Origin: Lepus europaeus
Lineage: Eukaryota > Chordata > Mammalia > Lagomorpha > Leporidae
Assembly: GCF_033115175.1 (NCBI RefSeq)
Contig: NC_084831.1
Location: 79,989,502-80,053,501, forward strand
Length of the DNA stretch: 64,000 nt
Reading direction: 5' to 3'
Position numbers and translations under genes: made by a program. Positions 58,601 to 64,000 of this stretch are shown here, one piece after another. The stretch's first letter is position 1; every line of letters starts with the position of its first letter. The notes under the pieces are model-generated. The model worked only from the letters and a program-made list of their open reading frames with translations, did not search any database and was not told the DNA's origin.

Positions 58601-59847
58601 GAGCCCAAGTGTCTTGAGTGAGCCTGTTTGCCTGAGTTGGATTTGGTCCAGACCCACATTGTAGTCCTTTCTGATTGGTGAGAAGCTGGCTTCTGCTAGG
58701 ATGTCCACCTGATGGTGGGCTGATGGAGACAGTGCACCCTGTCCAAGACGCACTAGTCATGGATGGGGATGGCTCTGAGATACCACACTTCCCCACTGCC
58801 CTCTTTACAGAGAATCAGAATCTCGGCCATGGAGATAGATGGAAAACAAGAGAAGGACATCATCTGTCTCCAGTCAAGGTTCCTGGTGCATCAGGAACAA
58901 GTTGAGGGAGGTTACTATGAATGTTTACTTATTTTCACTGGGATGCCTGTGCCCAGTGCCTGGAGGGAATTTTCTTACCTCCTCGGACAAAGGGAAATCT
59001 CTCTCTCCCAATCTTAGAACCACAAGTTTCCTGATCTGATTTCATTGAGGGAGTAATAACAGCAACAGCTCTAAATAAACTAGATAATCCCCCAAATAGA
59101 GGGGATCTAAGTCCCGCAGGGTTCTCCAACATTTCAAAGACCTTGGACAAGCTTGTACTTAAGCATTGGTATATGTTGCAGTCTGGGCCTAAATAGTCAG
59201 TCCACCAGTCAAAACCAAATTTCCTGGGCATGAGTACTATGGGATGGAATTTTGGTTTGCTTGAAGCCATAAAACTGGAGTTCAGAGAGAAATAGAAAGC
59301 AATGAGGGAATGAGGGCAAGTCTGTACAGGATGTAGTTGTTAATACCCAGGCATTCACCCACTCCAGGTAATCACTGTTTCCCTTGAGTTGCCAGTGTAG
59401 CAGCTCCATCCAGAATCTTGTTCCACATAATGGTTCCATGAAGGTACAGTTAGCACACATTCCTTTTCTTTCTTTTCTTATGTTTTGGTTAACAGGTTAT
59501 CAAATACACCACAATTTTTAAATTGTTCACATAAGGACTTATTAAAAACAGACTTCGTAGAAACCATCTGCAAAACTAAAATGAAAATAAGGATGCACAC
59601 ATACTAGATATATGGAATTGACAGGAATTATTTTAATCTGTACAGGTCATCATGAAGTACTGATCATGAAATATTAGCTGATTGATTTTCTTAAATTTTA
59701 CACCAATCCATGACTTCAAAAGTGTTCATGTTGAAATGTGGGTGTGAAAATATCTATTAATAAAACTACTTAATAGTGCTTGAGAAACAGAACAAAATAA
59801 AGTACTGTTTTTTCTTTTACAGATACTTTTTTAATCCATTCTCTGTG
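58601..59847. other. Unassigned intergenic block; right part may be MFF retrocopy 3' UTR
   Basis: 58601-59460 has balanced base composition, with minus-strand frames at 58935-59270 and 59209-59460 that show no domain I recognise. It could be old retroviral-type or unique sequence. 59480-59847 would join directly to the MFF pseudogene flank if the L1 at 59866-60354 were absent. Confidence 0.3.
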
Positions 59848-59865
59848 TACTCTCCATCCTATTCT

Positions 59866-60354
59866 TTTTTTATGGTTTTTTTTTTCATTTATTAAACTTT
59901 TATTTAATAAATATAAATTTCCAAAGTACAGCTTATGGGTTACAATGGCTTCCCCCTTCCCATAACTTCCCTCCCACCCGCAACCTTCCCCTTTCCCGCT
60001 CCCTCTCCCCTTCCATTCACTTCAAGATTCATTTTCAATTCTCTTTATATACAGAAGATCAGTTTAGTATATACTAGGTAAAGATTTCAACAGTTTGCCC
60101 CCATATAGCAACACAAAGTGAAAAAAATACTGTTGGAGTACCAGTTATAGCATTAAATAACAGTGTACAGCACATTAAAGACAGAGATCCTACATAATAT
60201 TTTTTTAAAAATTAATTAATTTTCTATGCCATTTCCAATTTAACACCAGGTTTTTTTTTATTCCAATTATCTTTATATACAGAAGATCGATTCAGTATAT
60301 AATTAGTAAAGATCTCATCAGTTTGTACCCACACAGAAACACAAAGTGTAAAAC
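59866..60354 (-). mobile_element. L1 3' UTR insertion with perfect 18-bp target-site duplication
   Basis: In reverse, 'aacttttatttaataaatat' and 'acttccctcccacccgcaac' are the rabbit L1 3' end. A second, similar UTR piece follows at about 60250-60350. tactctccatcctattct flanks it at 59848-59865 and 60355-60372. Confidence 0.92.
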
Positions 60355-60429
60355 TACTCTCCATCCTATTCTGAGAATCAGTTGTGCAGAAAAAAACAAC
60401 TCTTTCTAAAAAAAACAAAAAACAAAACA

Positions 60430-61440
60430 ACAAAAACTAGAGCCTATTTACAAAGCATGCAAAGGGAGAATTTCAAGTAGTTTTTAATGCAGAACTGGAT
60501 AAAATTGCATAGAGTTCAGAGACAAAATATATCTTTACTTCTACAAGTATAGGTTCTTCCCAGCTACTTTGTAGAAAAATACATTTTCAGGGTCTGGATA
60601 TAGAATGACATAGAGTGCAAGGACAGAAACAAAGAACTACCTTCATATTTCCAGCTATTGAGACAGTAGTTTTGAGAGCTGTGGTTGCCTCTAGCAGTGA
60701 AAGCAGAGCCAAGTGTAAAGATGTCAGAATGCTACAGAAATTGAATACATGGCCATTTTTCTTTTTCTTTATTTTCCTCTTCCAGAAATTGCAGACGTTT
60801 CTTTAGTGTTAGTATCTGTGGTGTTAATGAAGCCACATCTCCAACTGTTATGTCTTCTGATGCTCCCTCAGTTGCTGTATCTGCAGTTGGAATGCCACAC
60901 CTGACGTTGTCACGACGAGAATTGGAAGCGGCAGCAGCTGACCCCGTGCACAGCACACGTATGGAATCGCTCCTGACCAGTTGTCCATTTTGGCAAACAG
61001 CATTTTCACTCATAGAGCATTCTCTTTGTAGCCTGCCAGCTGCACGGATTTCTTCCTTTTGACAGGTGAAAGGAGGTCTTTCTGAATCCAAAAAATCTAG
61101 TGGCCTTTGGCTTAGTGTAAGTACATGGGGTGATGTTTTTAGCAGAGGTTTAAAGGGAACGGGTCTTGAAAATGAACCATCTTCACTGTTCCCTGCTACA
61201 ACAGTCCTTTCTGGAACACGCATGATCCCACTAGCGTTTGGAGCTGCTTCTTGCAGTGCTTGTTGGAGGTCAGCTTTTGGCGATGCTTCTTTCAATTTCT
61301 CTGGGACCCTCACTCGCTAATATCTTCAGTGTATTCCATCTCATACTGAACTCAACTTACTTCTGCAGCAGTGGGAGAGGGAACCGCTGCCTCACTTCCT
61401 AAATGTGCACCAACGATTGCTTGCTGTTTGGTGCTACCTG
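60430..61440 (-). pseudogene. MFF: Processed pseudogene of MFF (mitochondrial fission factor)
   Basis: MFF is a tail-anchored protein of the outer mitochondrial and peroxisomal membranes that recruits DRP1 for fission. Here an intron-less minus-strand copy reads, from about 61355 down, IQYEMEYTED, then after a small deletion MRVPEKLKEASP, VLTLSQRPLDFLDSERPP, RECSMSENAVCQNGQLVRSDS, then jumps to GSAAAASNSRRDNVRCG and LEEENKE. The central part between the SDS and GSAAAA segments is absent, as in short MFF splice forms. It is broken by a 4-bp deletion near 61316, loss of the start codon, a missing ADLDL-type segment, and a frameshift near 60765 with stops before the C-terminal membrane anchor. 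Sequence continuing to about 60430 resembles the 3' UTR. It is a dead retrocopy unrelated to CLCA1. The 5' limit is uncertain. Confidence 0.87.
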
Positions 61441-61921
61441 CTTCTGTGCTTCATGTTAACACCTTTACCTGTCTTCGTTGTGCATCTGCTGGATTTAGAG
61501 TCACTTTTGTGGCCTGATGGAGAGTCCTTCAGAGATTGCCATCGTCAGCTGGCTCCTCGGATGCTCTCACAGGCAGTGCTGAGGAAGGCAAGCTGCCAGC
61601 ACCGGACCAGCATCTCTGGGAGAATGGAAGAGGGGCAACAGATCCAAACTAAAGGGAGGGATCTGAGTGTGTATGATAAAGATTCTATATTGGTGCTGTT
61701 GCCAAGAATTCAATATTGTATCTGTCTTCTCACCTGAATTCCTGTTAAAGACTTTTTTATTCTATTTGCAGTCCACTTTTGGGTTTCTGATGAGTTCTGG
61801 CTTCTTTTGGCTTAGGACAAAACATTTTTGATTCACTATAATAATTTGTAAACTAACTCTCATTTACCTTTTAATTTTTTTAACTTATTATAATTTAATT
61901 TTTTAAAAAATGTTATAAAGC
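61441..61921. other. Intergenic; may include 5' end of the MFF retrocopy
   Basis: 61441-61740 has a balanced base composition and could be parental 5' UTR. 61740-61921 is A+T-rich. Not resolved. Confidence 0.3.
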
Positions 61922-62172
61922 AAGGATGCCTTGAGGTGCCTGCATTCCATTTCAGCTTGCTCCAGATTCCAGCTTCCTTGCTAATAAGCAGGGAGGAGCA
62001 GCAGCTGATGGCTCAAGTGGTTGAGTTCCTGCCACTCATGTGGGATACCTAGACTGAGATCCCAGTTCCCGGCTTTGCCTGACCCAGACCTTGATGTTAT
62101 AGTATTTGGGGAGTGAACCTGTGGCTGAAATCTGTCTCCCACACCCCCACCTTTCAAATAAATAAAATAACA
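61922..62172 (+). repeat. C-SINE (old), head damaged
   Basis: 'gattccagcttccttgctaa', 'gctgatggctcaagtggttg' and the tail 'ccacctttcaaataaataaa'. Confidence 0.8.
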
Positions 62173-62224
62173 GAGAAGATTGCCTTATTATGGAGTGATT
62201 AAATTTGTGTCCTTTGGTAGAAAG

Positions 62225-62294
62225 GTGGGTTCAGGTACCGCCACTGTCATTTGCTGCCTATTTGATCTAGCAAGTTATTAAAAGTTTGTGTGTC
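62225..62294 (-). repeat. MIR, left part (split by L1)
   Basis: 'ccactgtcatttgctgccta' followed by tttgatctagcaagttatta is a reverse MIR. The continuation is at 63587. Confidence 0.7.
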
Positions 62295-63571
62295 ACTTTG
62301 GAAGTTGGGCTGAGTGAAGGGCTTTTCAGCTTAGAGCCAATAAGATCTGTGGCTCTGACCTGGGCATCCTTCGACTCCAGGGCAGGTCCATTTCCAGTGA
62401 TCCAACTCTTGGCAGAGCTGCCAGGGCTCTTCACAAGCTGACTTCTGCTGAAGCCCAGGCTTACCACATTGAAAGCCACTGCAGTGGACTGGCCTGTTGG
62501 GTCTCCTTGAGGGCAGATCACTGTACAGATCAGCCATTAATAGGCCTGCCACCCATTGCTTCTGATGCCTAGCTTTCTTTTCCTCCTGGTTTGAAGGGCA
62601 TGGTCAAGTAGGGTCAGCAACATTGCAGGCAGAACTGTAAATTTCTTGTTAGAGATGCCACCTGCCTTTACCTGGCCAGCTCTCCTCCCAGGCCAGCCAA
62701 GTAATGAAAGTCAACAGAGTGCCTTCCCCTAGGAGGTTCACACCTCCCTTAGGATATACCCCATGTGAAGAGATAGATAGGTCTGGGCCTCTGAATTTAC
62801 AAGGCCTAAAGCCCACCAGATTATTATCAAGCCCCTTCTATCAGGTTCTATTTGCCTCTCAATCAGAAAACTTAATTGTAGCTTAGACAGCACCTTTCTT
62901 AGCTCCTCTAATAATAACTCTGTCCTTTGTTCTAGGCCCTGTCTAGTGCACTTGGGCCTCATTCCTTTGTAATCATAACCTCTACTCTACCACCAATGGC
63001 TCTACTCCCAACATGTGTGTCCTGATGGTCCTCTTCCCCACTTAATGCTGTATAATTGTTCAAACCTGGTAAATGCCACTCTTAGGATCATTGGTTACTA
63101 TCCTCACCCTGTCTTTTATGACCTTGTCTAAATATGATCAGAGTCGGCGAACTTGGAAGGCTTCCATAGCCTTGGCAACTCATGACGACAGCCTAGGATG
63201 GTTACTGGCGCCATAAACTAGAGTGTCAATTTGTTGGGTCAACAAGAGGAGCCACTGTGCACTTGCTCCTCAGGTGGGATCTCTGTCCTTAATGTGCTGT
63301 ACATTGTGATTTAATGCTGTAACTAGTACTCAAACAGTATGTTTCACTTTGTGTTTCTATGTGGGTGCAAACTGTTGAAATCTTTATACTAAATTGATCT
63401 TCTGTATATAAAGAGAATTGAAAGTGAATCTTGATGCAAATGGAAGGGGAGAGAGAGCGGGAGAGGGGAGGGTTGTGGGTGGGAGGGAAGTTATGGGGGG
63501 GGTGAAGCCATTGTAATCCATAAGCTGTACACTGGAAATTTATATTCATTAAATAAAAGTTTAAAAAAAAA
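62295..63571 (+). mobile_element. Twin-primed (5'-inverted) young L1 3' UTR insertion
   Basis: 62295-62587 is minus-oriented L1 UTR (same sense as 39120-39419). 62588-63571 is plus-oriented and ends in ttaaaaaaaaaaaa. aaaagtttgtgtgtc flanks the whole at 62280-62294 and 63572-63586, and the upstream copy follows TT, i.e. a TT/AAAA endonuclease site. The two arms adjoin in the L1 consensus with only about 10 bp lost at the inversion junction. Confidence 0.95.
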
Positions 63572-63586
63572 AAAAGTTTGTGTGTC

Positions 63587-63700
63587 TCAGTTTCTCCATA
63601 CATACAAGGAAGAAAGTATACATACTTCCTTAGAGAGTTCCAGTAAAGATAATCTATGAGAAAATCTATGCCCTGATAGACACTGAATAAATATTAACTA
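63587..63700 (-). repeat. MIR, right part (split by L1)
   Basis: 'tctcagtttctccatacata', then 'gatagacactgaataaatat', continues the reverse MIR from 62279. Confidence 0.65.
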
Positions 63701-64000
63701 TGATTATTACTCACCCTGCGTCACTGGTAACCAGAAAACTACCAGGTATTTTTGGTGTGCTTGTAGAAAATCCTACTCACTATCTACTGGGAAGGATTTT
63801 TTTTAATTTAATAACTTGATTTTTTCAAGTCTTCTTAGATTTATCAGTCTTTAAAATCTTTCTGTTTCAAACCCATTTTACCTAATTTGGTACTGTTTGA
63901 ATTTAATAATCATATATTATCTTCCATAATTTATAAATAACCTATAAAATAATTAAATTACTCTATAAAACTCAGGGAGAATATTACATTGCTATCTCTG
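63701..64000. other. Intergenic, no recognised feature
   Basis: A+T-rich end of the window. No CLCA4 exon seen. Confidence 0.4.

Noticed and set aside
57206-64000. Start of CLCA4 downstream
   Set aside because: No exon resembling a CLCA metalloprotease N-terminus (HEXXH motif context) or signal peptide was found before the window ends.

Overview
This is vertebrate genomic DNA, almost certainly from a leporid (most likely rabbit, Oryctolagus cuniculus). The diagnosis rests on about 25 copies of the lagomorph tRNA-derived C-SINE (heads like 'ggcgccgcggctcaataggc', tails like 'ctttcaaataaataaat'), rabbit-type L1 3' ends, and an intron-split protein-coding gene with canonical GT-AG sites. Bacterial features such as operons or ribosome binding sites do not apply.

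The only active gene recognised is CLCA1 (calcium-activated chloride channel regulator 1), plus strand. Its last nine coding exons lie at 877-1095, 1621-1848, 5346-5520, 9156-9262, 11112-11327, 11882-12143, 13668-13838, 17008-17247 and 18085-18467. They join in frame into 666 codons plus a stop, about the C-terminal 73% of the protein: a von Willebrand factor A (VWA) domain with a complete metal-binding MIDAS set, a beta-rich middle and a fibronectin-III-like C-terminal part. The metalloprotease N-terminus and promoter lie upstream of the window. A likely poly(A) signal is at 18755-18760.

1-18.5 kb: CLCA1 exons and introns. The introns hold many C-SINEs, older MIR, L2 and hAT (MER5A, MER20) relics, one L1 3' end, and a 34-bp U2 snRNA retropseudogene with a 14-bp target-site duplication. 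18.8-30.6 kb: intergenic DNA with SINEs, L2/MIR and L1 pieces. 31-57 kb: a stack of nested, oppositely oriented and internally rearranged L1 elements with SINEs inserted in them. 57-64 kb: more SINE and L1 insertions, a decayed processed pseudogene of MFF (mitochondrial fission factor) on the minus strand (60.43-61.44 kb), and a textbook twin-primed L1 insertion (62.28-63.59 kb) inside an old MIR.

Nothing downstream of CLCA1 shows a second intact gene. In human the next family member, CLCA4, follows CLCA1 after tens of kilobases, so the window probably ends inside the CLCA1-CLCA4 interval. I found no convincing new biological system. The items most worth checking are the MFF retrocopy, the U2 mini-retropseudogene, a short open frame that recurs in three L1 3' untranslated regions, and a shared upstream boundary in two L1 copies.

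Repeat boundaries are read by eye and are good to about 5-30 bp unless a target-site duplication fixes them.
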